64,000 nucleotides of DNA from Coprinellus micaceus (taxonomy: Eukaryota > Basidiomycota > Agaricomycetes > Agaricales > Psathyrellaceae): contig OX596342.1 of assembly GCA_951394405.1 (NCBI GenBank), positions 682,001-746,000 of the forward strand, in the 5' to 3' direction. This document shows, one piece after another, positions 47,683-58,085 of this stretch. Every line of letters begins with the position of its first letter. Position 1 is the stretch's first letter. The position numbers were made by a program, and so were the translations under genes. Below the pieces are notes generated by a model, which made no database searches, was not told where the DNA came from, and saw only the letters and a list, made by a program, of their open reading frames with translations.

Positions 47683-48074
47683 TGACCTGTAGTATATTTG
47701 TTACTATATCTTGTGTGTACAGGTTGCCCCGACTGGGTTCTTAACGCTCCAAACCCATGTATTTGCACTGCTACTTGTTGCCTTTCTTGAATGGACACCC
47801 GGGCCATACCCTCGCAACGGTCACTGAGTCCATTTGCCAGAGAAGCAGTCCTTTGGGGTGTCACTGGTAACGGCTCGACCCACTGTATTCGAAGGGGGAA
47901 GCTGAACCGGTGAGAAGCGCCAGAAGATATGCCGTATCCAACACAAGTCGCCAGGAGGCGCCACTGGCTACCCGACGCCAGAAAGAAGCACGCCCGATGG
48001 GACTACCATCTGACTTCGGCTCTTTCCTGACACACTTAAATAGAAGCGAATCATGACCAGCGATCCATCAACCC

Positions 48075-48961
48075 ATGGCTGCTCTTCTGTCGAGTGACAA
48101 CGAGAGGCTCGGAATGGATGCATCGCCAATCGTTCCTACTGCGCCAACCACCCCGGACTCGGAAGGGTGTCAGAATGGACCTAGTAGCCGAACCCTTCGA
48201 CGTGCACGCCCGGCTAAATTACCCCTCCACTTGTATCCCAACCCCTATGCAACGCCCCTGAGGAACGGTACTAAGAAAGGCCAATCTAACCGAGGAGCTC
48301 ATAGAGATGACAGGGCTAGCTTGGCAGGTGGGACTTCCCCCACGCTATGTATTTTCCTGGACCTTAACGTTCTCAACCACACTGCGCGTAGGAGGTCAGC
48401 CCGACGGGACAGTAGGCGACCAGCCCTCGAGTCCACAGCTTGAACATGGAGAGCCCATCGCCGAGATGGTGGTGCGCCGTTCTGCGTTTCAGCACCGTTG
48501 TGAGTACTTGATAGTGTTTCCGGCCAAGCTACTCCTTGGGTTGGAGGCTGACCATCCGACGCATAGCTATCGAATTCGATAACGCTCACTTCAAATCGTG
48601 CAAATTTGTTGTTTTCAACCCCAACTTACGCACCTTATCTAACCTCACCATTCTCTTCACTTTGGGCCGCATCTTTGGTCCCGGTATTACCAAAGGGCAG
48701 TTCCGGCAGATTGTTCGGGAGTGCACCGCCTGTCACAACATATGCTTTGTGGAGAGACTTCACCTTCACCGATGCCATGGCACAGTCTTACGCACAATGG
48801 CAGATGGGTTCGATTTTGAGGGTATGATGCTCTCTCACGAGGAGCACGCCGGCTTCAGTCGATTTGACATCTACCGCTTATTAGAGTTGTGCGGAGACTG
48901 CGGTCGTATTTGCATGGAAGGAGCAGTGGGCCTCCACGACTGTTCCAAGTCCTCGAATTAG
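48075..48961 (+). CDS. Protein with duplicated C-x2-C-x11-H-x-C repeat, copy 2
   Basis: Paralogue of the gene at 29169-30597. ATG 48075 opens a Ser/Pro-rich N-terminal exon (PIVPTAPTTPDSEG, SRTLRRARPAKLPLHLYPNP). Middle exon: EPIAEMVVRRSAFQHR, ending at a GTGAGT donor (about 48499). The last exon (from about 48564) reads IAIEFDNAHFKSCKFVVFNP, then LGRIFGPGITKGQFRQIVRE before the first unit CTACHNICFVERLHLHRC, and GFSRFDIYRLLEL before the second, CGDCGRICMEGAVGLHDC; the chain ends seven residues later. Both units fit C-x2-C-x11-H-x-C exactly. Relative to copy 1 the spacer between units and the C-terminal tail differ, so this is an old duplication. Function unknown. Exon 1/2 joint not fixed. 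Confidence 0.6.
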
Positions 48962-49109
48962 TTTTTTACGCTCAATTCTTGGTCTATATACATCCATTGT
49001 TCCCACAAAATATCATCTTGTTTGTGCCTGGCTTGGAGGGCGCTTAACTTTCGGAAGGTTTAAACAGACTGGGTGGGAAGATGATCGGGTCCAGTATTGC
49101 CGAAGATGA

Positions 49110-49409
49110 ATGGCAAGTCAGACTACTACCGTGACCGACTCGGAGACCCATACCCCCATCATACCAGTCTGCACCTGCTATCTCGAAGAACCTCCTTTTC
49201 CCACTCGGGAGACGCCTATCCTACTTGACTTGAACGCACTCCTTGTTGCATTCCCTCTTGTCTCCTCCAAAATTCCCACTGTTCGCAACGCATTGTGCCC
49301 CGGTAACCACTTGCTGCCACGAGACGAGATCCTGGGGTCGTCGCTTGCACTGATACTATCTCTAGATTATCTCAAGACTCCCTTGTCATGGTCGACTCGT
49401 CGCTTGTGA
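49110..49409 (+). CDS. Hypothetical small protein
   Basis: 99-codon frame from ATG 49110 with TPIIPVCTCYLEEPPFPT and ILLDLNALLVAFPLV; preceded at 49038-49046 by GGGCGCTTA. An overlapping ATG at 49106 opens a shorter frame. No family recognised. Confidence 0.3.
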   Translation: MASQTTTVTDSETHTPIIPVCTCYLEEPPFPTRETPILLDLNALLVAFPLVSSKIPTVRNALCPGNHLLPRDEILGSSLALILSLDYLKTPLSWSTRRL

Positions 49410-49440
49410 CACTACCAAACCCCCACCATGAAACATGGCA

Positions 49441-50275
49441 GATGACGTGGAATCTCAGAAACACGTTCCCAGGTGGATCAGCAACGAGGGAGCTCGAGAC
49501 CGCGATCCCAATGCGCCGTCGTTCCACATTTCGATGCGGACTACTAGTGGGATTAGAGGGTCACATGGCGATGGAAGGGCAAGGACGGCGAGAGAAGGGG
49601 ACGAGGCGGGGAGATATCGCAAGGGTTGACTGAACAACCTCATGGCCATGGCCGAGTCTGGGTCTAAACAACGACGGCCGTCGTCAAATCCCTCTGCCAG
49701 TTCAGCTCGTTTCACCGACGCGCAGATGGACACCTGGCAGAAGACCAGTGGTCGCCCTATGGGTATGTTCTAGGTCGAGAGCGGTGCTGGTTTTGTTAAC
49801 CAAAAAGCTAGCGACAAGGTCCACATTCATCTCGCATGTTGGGGTCGACGTGTCCTGACCCTCACATATATTTACGGTTCCCTCATCTGGAGCTGCTCGC
49901 CAGTCTTTGGACATTCATTCAACTTAGGGGAGACGAATGCCTACCCATATGGGTGCATGGAACCGGGGAATTCGTGAGTCCCACCAGCACGCGACTGTCA
50001 TTACCATGAACTCTGTGAACCAAGCTTCGCTGGTTCGTCCGCAGGCCGTGCCGCTCTTTGAGCTCTCTGTGACCGTTACCAGTGGCCTCCCCGTTGTCAC
50101 TGTTGGCCATCCTTTCTGAATCTTAACCACATGCCCACCGTTACGCTTAGGTTGATGGTACCAATGGGATGGTCTACACCGTGCTTCCGTTCAGGCCCAT
50201 GCTGTGGGGAAACACAACCACGCCGCCGCCGATTACACCCACAGTCGAAACTCAGAGCCCTAGGCATCGTTGTGG
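49441..50275 (+). other. Scattered coding-like segments, unrecognised
   Basis: Successive open pieces on the plus strand look protein-like but could not be joined: MADDVESQKHVPRWISNEGA (about 49437), MAESGSKQRRPSSNPSASSA (about 49650), VLFELSVTVTSGLPVV-type sequence (about 50050-50100), and VDGTNGMVYTVLPFRPMLWG (about 50152) after a CTTAG acceptor. Possibly one gene with several introns or a degraded one. Confidence 0.25.
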
Positions 50276-51584
50276 ACCTTATTTCAGGCCTCTGTAGCTG
50301 GTAAATGCGTTGGTAGGCCCGGAGAGACAGACGTTGGAGGCACGAAGGAAGCTTTTCTCCGGGTTCTTGAGGTTTGGAATGGATTTGGGGATAGGTGTTA
50401 ATATTCTGTTTACTTTATTGACACAAGATGCTTACTCTCCATATAGACAACATACGGAATGGTAGCGTAGGACGTGTTAAGACGGGACCGTCACTGCGTG
50501 GGGGTGGCCTAGAAGGAAGGGACACGCAGGCCAGAAAAGGGTCACGCGTGAGTCCCCCTGCAACTAGCTATGGGGCGCTATCAACTTACTCTCCGTTTAG
50601 TCGGGACTCAATTTGCTACAGAATCACTGGGCGTCATCCATTTTGCTCACGTTCTCCCTTCCCCCAGCAGCCCAGGGCTAAGCCTATATTGATTGTCACC
50701 GCAATTTCTGCTGGACACCGCTGATTTCTCGTCCATGAGATACAACTATCACCATCGACCCCGCTGGCCTTCTCGGCGAGGTTGATTCCCATGCTCAACT
50801 GTACAGTACACATAGCAGCGCATCGGTACTTCAGGTACTTCAGCATGGTTCCTCCGACCTGCTGCGTCGCGGTGCAGTTGGGTAGAATCGAAACCTATTG
50901 CGGGGTTGCTCACGTGCCGCACACGCATCAATGGTTCATGAATGACTGGTGAGCCACCATCCTTCGTCAATTGTCAATAACATGATGGTTTGTAAACCGG
51001 GGAGCTGTAGGTGGTCGATGAGATGGTCCGAACGAGGCGTGGGGTCTATAACCTACGTCGGAAGATTGAGGCACTGGTAGGGAAGTGGGAGAGCCCCTCT
51101 GGGTTTGTTGCCAGAGTTCATACCTCTGAAAGCTTTCATACATACCACTGGCCAATTAAATTACATCAGTTCGCGTTTTTCATGACCGCAGTGCACGACC
51201 TGCAGCGTCGGAGTCTCCGAGCCGTCCGACTCGGAGGTCCCGCCCGAGTGATGGCGCCTGACCAGGTACTGAGATCACATGATAAGTTGAAATCGCGCTC
51301 TCGATGTTTCGAAATTCGCGGCGGCGGCGATGATGAGGCGACGCTTCCATCCCCTCGATGATCCACTGCTGAACTTTGCCAGAATACGAGATACAAACAC
51401 ATCCGCCCTAACCCTCCCCTCTGTTCACCCTGGGAGACCTCCGTACTGCTGTAGCCAGATTGTGGCCGACTCTTCTACCCCGTTAGAAGCTTGGGTTTTG
51501 CGTGACACCGGGTCCAAGGGTTGGAGGAGTCCGAATCCAATGCATAGTATATCCCTCTTCCTGGCCAACAGTCCATAAGAAACC
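50276..51584. other. Intergenic / left flank of the Plavaka element
   Basis: 1.3 kb without a supported gene. It contains a short perfect inverted repeat (CTCCGA..TCGGAG) near 51210-51235. The left terminus of the transposon should lie here but could not be recognised. Confidence 0.4.
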
Positions 51585-53570
51585 ATGTCTCCAACGGGTC
51601 AAGGATATGACTCCGACCTACCGAATCAGCCTTGGATCGCGACGTGCGTTTGCCGGAAACAGTTCATGCAGCCCAACGCCTATGCGCTCCACGTCAACTG
51701 CTGTACCAAATTCAAACAGCAGCTCTCCCACAGGCTCAGCGGTGCCCGTCAGCAGCGCAAAGATGGCCTTCAGCCAACTCAACTGGCAGGCCTCTCTCAA
51801 AATGCAGATGCGCACTCCCAGCCTAGTACAGGCTTAACCTCTTCACGGAAAGCTATTCGGAAACGGAAGCCTGAATGGATGGACGACGATGATCTTGACG
51901 TCGACATCATCGTATCCCGGACTCCATCAGTGCAGATTCCATCATGCGTATGTGAAATTCCCCATTTGAACCGACATTCCAATGGCTGACATGGAGTTGG
52001 CTGTCTTACAGGGGAACCCCTCCAATCTAGCCAACTTCGAGCCAAGCGGCGATGACAATGAGGTGGGCCCAGCGTTTTCTATCTCTCGATGCCGACTGAA
52101 AGGAATCAACCGATTGCACAGGAGCCCCAGCCTGGACTTGACGAGGGCCCGCACGAACTGGGCAGAGGTCGTCGTCAGAAGAAAATGTCCTACAAGATTC
52201 GAGCAAAGGCCAACTTCCTTCCATCTTCCACCCTCCCTGCATCACTGTTCCCAGCCGAGGAACTTCTCCAGCTGTCCCTCCCACCCGCTCCATCCCGCGT
52301 GGTTGTTTGCCCTTCCGAGTCTCAAACAGATACCCCCACACCCCGAAGACCTGTGAAAGTTCGAACACCACGAAATGCCTTCGGTTTGTATAAGGTGTTT
52401 CCAGTTTCCAACTCGAGCTTGAGGGATGCACCTCATGATCCGGATCAATCTATTCTTCCTGAGGATTTGCGGGAGCATCAGGCATCGCCAATTGAGGAAA
52501 AGGCCGCCTCGGTGCATGTCCCTCCGCCAAGTTCGCAATTCCACCCTTTCCCCAACCTCAGCTCGTACCGTCTCGGAGGATGGTTCTGGTCCGACGACAC
52601 GGAGAAGAGCCAACGATCCTTCCAGGATCTCGTCGACATCGTGGGGAGCGAAGAATTCAGCCCCGCCGATATTCGAGAAGCGAACTGGAGCCAAATTGAT
52701 AGAGCTTTGGCGAACTCCCACTACGATGCTGACGACCTAGACTCGAAGGAGAGGGTGGACAATGGGATTTCTTGGAATTGTATTCCAGTAACGATCACGG
52801 TTCCTTTTAGCAAGTCCACGGGTAATCCGGGGAATCATCCATTCACTGTTGAAGGATTCCACTATCGACCGTTGATGCCTATCATCAGGGACAAACTGGA
52901 GTCTTCTGCGGGGCGCGAGTACTTCTACACCCTGGGCTATGAACTTCGCTGGAATCCGGGTCCCGACAAGGAACATGTTCGTGTGTATGGGGAAATGTAT
53001 AACTCTACAGCATTTTTACAGGCATACGAAGAGCTTCAGGTGAGCTGATCGCCTGGAACGCCGCCTTGCGGAGCATGCGACTGATAGGCGCCATCTCTAG
53101 AAGTCTCCCCCCGAGCCCAAGTGTAATCTTCCCAGACATGTTATTGGGCTGATGTTCGCCTCCGATGCCACAATGTTAGCTTCCTTTGGGACAGCCAAAG
53201 TATGGCCACTATACATGTTCTACTCCAACGATTCCAAGCACAGGAGGGCCAAACCGACGGAGAAGCTGTTTGAAACGGTTGCCTACTTCGAAAAGGTGAG
53301 ACCAAAACGTCTCAGCAGCTGTACGCGATGCTGACATGGGGCCCATAGCTACCCGACAAATTCAAAGACTTTCTCATCAAAATGTCCGGTAAATCCACTA
53401 TTAATCCGGCTCTCCTGACGCATTGTCAACGTGAATTCTTCCACGAACAATGGCGATGTATCCTAGACGCCGATTTTGTTGAAGCATACTGCCATGGGAT
53501 TGTGGTGACATGCTACGACGGAGAGAAGCGTCGTTTCTATCCTCGTATATTTACTTACTCCGCCGATTAC

Positions 53571-53953
53571 TGTTGGAAGACAATGCTCATGTCAACTCTA
53601 TCTCTACAAAGAATACCTCTATTTCGAACGTTTTACTTATCTTCTATTGTTCTACAGAGAACAACAAGCACCTTGTATTATTCCCATTATACTCGCACTT
53701 ATTGTTCTCTTATCTCCACCTTATCTCCATTCACTGCTATTGTTCTCTACTTATGGAACGTCTATTGTTCTTTCCTATTGTTCCGCATATAGGTTATCTA
53801 TTGTTCTCCACAGTATATAGCCCACACTGTAAGTGGGTGAGTCCCCATCGAACTCTCCCCACTTACAGGTGCGTATCTTGTATACCCTACTTACTTCCAA
53901 TCTAATATCGAACTCTCCCCACTTACAGTGGGTCATACTTGCATCGTTCTACA
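53571..53953. mobile_element. Solo LTR inside the Plavaka transposase
   Basis: A 383-bp insertion that starts TGTTGGAAGA and ends TTCTACA, i.e. TG..CA ends with 3-bp inverted TGT/ACA, flanked by the direct 5-bp repeat ATTAC (53566-53570 and 53954-53958). Removing one ATTAC and the insert restores the conserved YSADYPEK-type reading of the family. TG..CA ends and a 5-bp duplication are standard for LTR retrotransposons; no internal domain is present, so this is a solo LTR. It is very T/C-rich, with repeated TATTGTTCT words and an internal 60-bp-period duplication. Confidence 0.88.
53848..53928 (+). repeat. 21-base word repeated at 60-bp spacing in the LTR
   Basis: An identical 21-base word beginning TCGAACTCTCCCC and ending CACTTACAG occurs at 53848-53868 and 53908-53928; its tail CTTACAG also has an inverted counterpart (CTGTAAG) at about 53827. 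Confidence 0.75.
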
Positions 53954-56709
53954 ATTACCCGGAGAAAATCCTTTTGGCCAGCATTAAGAACTTGGGGTCC
54001 TTTCCCTGTCCACGCTGCAACGTTGCCATGCAAGACGTTCCAGCCATGGGCAAGAAGCGCGACCGAGCCAATAGACTCAGGACAGCCCGGTCGGACAACA
54101 AAGCACACCGGGAGCGGGTCTCAGCAGCAAGGGGATTAATATACGAGGGCCATAACCCTGTGACATCTAGCCTACTTGATGGCCACCTAGGGGGAGGTTC
54201 GCTTGTGCCAACGAAGGTTTGCGACGTCCCCTCAGTTTATATCACACCAAGCTGACACCTCCCAGAACGCATTTTCCGACAGGTTAGCTCCCCACGGGTT
54301 TAGTCTGTTTCAAATGCTCGTGGTCGATGTAATGCACGAGGTGGAACTTGGGGTGTGGAAAGCTGTCTTTATTCAGCTTTTGCGCCTGATGGAATCCACG
54401 GACAAGGGGGCTATCAACAAGCTCGATAAACGGTCAGTGGCTCACGGCAGCCCCACATATCTTCATATAACACTGCCTGATACATTACCCTTGACACCAG
54501 ATACCGCAGCATGCCGACGTTTGGCAGGGATACCATTCGCCGTTTCACTAACAACGTCAGCGAGATGAAGCAACTCGCCGCTCGAGACTTCGAGGACCTT
54601 TTGCAGGTACGTAGTCTCGGATATGAGGTGACCCGCTCTAAATGTCAAGTCCAGTGTGCAATGGCCGCCTTTGAAGGCTTACTGCCTGCCCCCCATGATG
54701 GACGTGTCATGAAGCTTTTGTTTACCTTCTCTCAATGGCACGGCATGGCCAAGCTGCGCCTCCACACTGACCACACTCTGGCTGTGCTAGATGGCCTCAC
54801 AACAGAGCTTGGGGACACTCTTAGGATGTTTGTGCATAAAACGTGCTCAGAGATTGCCACCAAGGAGCTAAGTCGTGAGTACCAAGCCCGCAAACGGAGG
54901 GAGGCGCGGCAGAAAGGCAAGAAAAGCACAAAGGGGAAGGAAGGGCAGCCAGAAAAGCGGCAGAAAATAGGAGAAGAACTTTCACCAGGGAACTCTAATC
55001 AAACCAGTGGGTTATCCATGCACACGGTGCTTTGGGAAGTTGTCGTCTAATGGTTTTGGAAGGCGGAGTACTGGACGACTCCGAGCGCAAGACTAAATCC
55101 CTCAATCTAAACACGTACAAATTCCATGCTCTCGGCGATGTTGTGTCCACGATACGGCTGTTTGGGACCACGGACTCGTATTCAACTCAAATTGTAAGTT
55201 CATTACCTGATCACTACAGAAGTGTATATTGAGCAGACGGTCTGAACTCTACACAGCCGGAGCGGTTTCATCGGTACCCTAAAATGCACTATAAGCGAAC
55301 GAGCAAGAAAAACATCAGCAGGCAACTATCGCGAATTCAAATGCGGCAAGCGCGGATTCGAAAGCTACGCAAGCAGCTCTTGCCAGATCCTGAGGAGGGC
55401 TACATGGATGAAGATGCGCAGAGCAACCCTTACTTCATAGGGAAGTCGCAGAACAACCCCATCAATCTGCCCAATCTTCTGCAGCCTGGAAGACGGGACC
55501 CTGCCATGAAGGTAACGTACACCGCAAGAATTCCCTTACCGTGAGCTAACCCTTCAGCACTGGCAGGACTTTCTTTCCAAGCTCAGAAAGCACCTCCTCC
55601 CAAGGGTATACACGGTCCTCCTCCAAGAGGCTAAAGCTGTAGTTGACCCAGACGGTGCGGATACTCGGCGCATTCAGCTCCTCAAGTCTTTGGTTCGCTC
55701 CTGTGACGACGCCGAATTTCTCGGGACAGCCGAGGCGGGTCTCGACGCCGATCAACTGTATTTCCACTCAGAAAGGATTTACGAGCACAAGATCCTTCAT
55801 ATTAACTTCACTTCCTACGATGTCCGTAGGGAGACGGACATCGTAAGCCCCAAAACCTCGCGTCGAGACGTGATGTGTCTGCGACACGTCGATGATGAGG
55901 AACACTCAGAGCAGCCCACTCCTCAACCCCCGCCAGAGACGCTCCCTGGGCAACACCGCTTTGTTCACGCCCGGGTTCTAGGCATATACCACACCAATGT
56001 TATTTACCGTGGCAGGGGCTCATCGGACCTTCGCAGACGGCGATTCGACTTCCTCCTTGTGAGGTGGTTCGAATTTGTGGATAATTCCCCAACGCCTCAA
56101 CGCCTCGACCGGCTTGTTCTATCCCCAGTTAATGAAGAATCTGCGATAGGCTTCTTGGATCCAACGGATGTTCTTCGAGCATCCCATATTATCCCGCGCT
56201 ATTCTCTGGGCCAACGATACCCCGAGAGTAATGGCTCGGACCGCTTGTATCCAAGTGTCCACACTACCGACAGAATAGTATCAAAATTCGCCAGGGATTG
56301 GGAAGATTGGAAAGAATACTATGCAAACCGGTATGTCACAGTCCAGCCTCCACTTCTTCAGGTCATTCCAGCCGACTTATACCTGTCTAGCTTTGTTGAC
56401 AGAGACATGGTCATGCGCTACCTGTGGGGTCACGGAGTCGGACATCTGTACTCACACGGCGATGCCCCTGACAAAAAACCATCATGCGACCTCGCAAACA
56501 ATGGCCGCCCCCCTACGCAGCCTCCGGAGGAGGACGACGACGACGACGAGATGGAGACCATGTCCCAAGATGGTTCAGAAATCTTTCAATACAGCCTGGA
56601 GGACTTGGAAGGGGAGGAACTCGAGGTTTATTGCAATTCTGATAGGGACGAGTCAGATCTGGATCTCCAAGAACCCGAAGACGACACCTGTGAGGACGAA
56701 AGGTGGTGA

Positions 56710-57394
56710 TACGGGTGTAGCATTTTCAATATACTTACATACCCCTGTATCTTTCCTTTTCTTGGGCTTGCCGAAACTAGTCGTCGATCAGCACCCCAGA
56801 GTTGGAACGTTGATTAACAGAAAGAGACTAGTCAGGGCCGCATCATCGTCCAGCACCGCGTCCATTTATGGCAACGATTACATATATGTTTCTGGGGGAA
56901 TCCTATCAGCGGTGGCCTGCCTATGACCCATCGCCTATGACCTCAAGTGTTTGCCCATACCCGGCAGACTGGAATTCGCAAGCAAGCGCTGGATCAGGAC
57001 ATTATCACCCGCCTATCTTAGCCTGATCGTACAATGCCACTCTCGGTCTCCTGACACACGGCCACAGACTGGAGGGTATCATATCAGCTGTCGCCATCCT
57101 GAGATCAGCGTCGTCCCGCTATTCTAGCGGCGGTCCATAGCTAACAGGTTTGAGTTCACGGGTAAAGGGCGGCCCAGCCCAGCGCCACGCAAGTATCATA
57201 AGCTGACCGCGCAATGTCGCTCTTGGCCTTCTGGTATACCCTCCCCCCCTGGGAGAGCCTGCTCAGCTATTGGTCAATAATTGTAATTCGTTGTCGTGAT
57301 CAGATCAGTGGCTTCATCACGTCCATTCCTGGGCATCAACACCTCGAGAAATCGTCGTCGCTCGATTTCCCTGATGTACTATGGGCAGCCCAGC
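56710..57394. other. Right flank of the Plavaka element
   Basis: No gene seen. Two similar segments of about 36 bp, one near 57030 (CAATGCCACTCTCGGTCTCC) and one near 57210 (CAATGTCGCTCTTGGCCTTC), form a diverged direct repeat that could be subterminal repeats of the transposon. Confidence 0.4.
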
Positions 57395-57537
57395 CCTGTC
57401 CGGGTGTACCAACCCAGCTACCTGTGGTGTACTACCCCCAGCTGGGTTGTACCACATACAGGTATGCACATACCTTGAAACGTGTACCCATATCACGCAA
57501 AATCACCATGTAATTTTGCAACAGTATTCGTGCCATA
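57395..57537 (-). repeat. Dispersed repeat, copy 2
   Basis: On the minus strand starts TATGGCACGAATACTGTTG at 57537, then CAAAAT, ACATGGTG, and TTGGTACACCC about 130 bp further, matching the repeat at 24976-25170 in order and approximate spacing. Confidence 0.5.
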
Positions 57538-57954
57538 TCCAAGATCTCCACATCATATCTACCCATCGCCACCTCATTAGAACCGCGACCAACATCCTCC
57601 CCCATCTCGATCGCGAATTCAAGGAGATGCAAAACTCGAGGATCCCAACCAGACTCTCGTGCATCACATGGCGATCACCCGGAATGGGAGATGGTGCGAG
57701 ATGCACTTTTCCTGGGAACGGCACATCTCAACGGGAGCGAGGTGAGGGTTGATCATGAGGTTCACCTTGATGATACGGTGAGCGCCCCCGGTCCTTCTCG
57801 TTTTTCTGGAGCTAAATCCACGGTCTACTCCATACAGCGTTGAAGCAGCGTTAACATTGACAGTAGATTCCAGGCATGGAGGCATGGCGAATAGATGTAA
57901 AGCTCCAAGTAGTCGCTCTAAATGTCGGACCATGGTACTTAAAGAAATCCCCAT
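57538..57954 (-). other. Possible hypothetical gene, unrecognised
   Basis: Minus-strand open pieces from ATG 57954 (MGISLSTMVRHLERLLGALH, then HRIIKVNLMINPHLAPVEMC) and, in another frame, LLEFAIEMGEDVGRGSNEVA followed by MGRYDVEILDMARILL running into the dispersed repeat. Could be one gene with an intron near 57660, or remnants. No family recognised. Confidence 0.25.
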
Positions 57955-58085
57955 CTTATCTGCCCAGCTTCATGAATCCCCGTCACTTTAATTTTCGTCA
58001 GAACAGGATCGCTCTGGCGTGAGCGGTGACGCGATGGAAAGGGCTCACCTACATATGAAACGCCTTGGAAATGGCGAACCTCACT

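Larger units (their letters stand above)
51585..56709 (+). mobile_element. Plavaka-type (CACTA-like) transposase gene, LTR-interrupted
   Basis: Transposase of the Plavaka group of DNA transposons found in Agaricomycetes. N-terminal zinc-finger-like CVCRKQFMQPNAYALHVNCC, a long acidic/Pro region, GRGRRQKKM, then the conserved core: FHYRPLMPIIRDKLES, VIGLMFASDATMLASFGTAK, LYMFYSNDSKHRRAKPTEKL, FFHEQWRCILDADFVEAYCH, IVVTCYDGEKRRFYPRIFTY, ILLASIKNLGSFPCPRC, VVDVMHEVELGVWKAVFIQL, MPTFGRDTIRRFTNNVSEMK, FEGLLPAPHDGRVMKLLFTF, and the C-terminal hallmark IPADLYLSSFVDRDMVMRYL followed by WGHGVGHLYSH. The acidic DDDDDEME tail ends at 56709. Introns are short and keep frame; for example, a GTGGGC..GCACAG intron near 52062-52121 joins GDDNE to EPQPGL. 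Apart from the inserted LTR at 53571-53953 no break was found, so the element was probably active recently. Transposon termini were not located. Confidence 0.85.
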
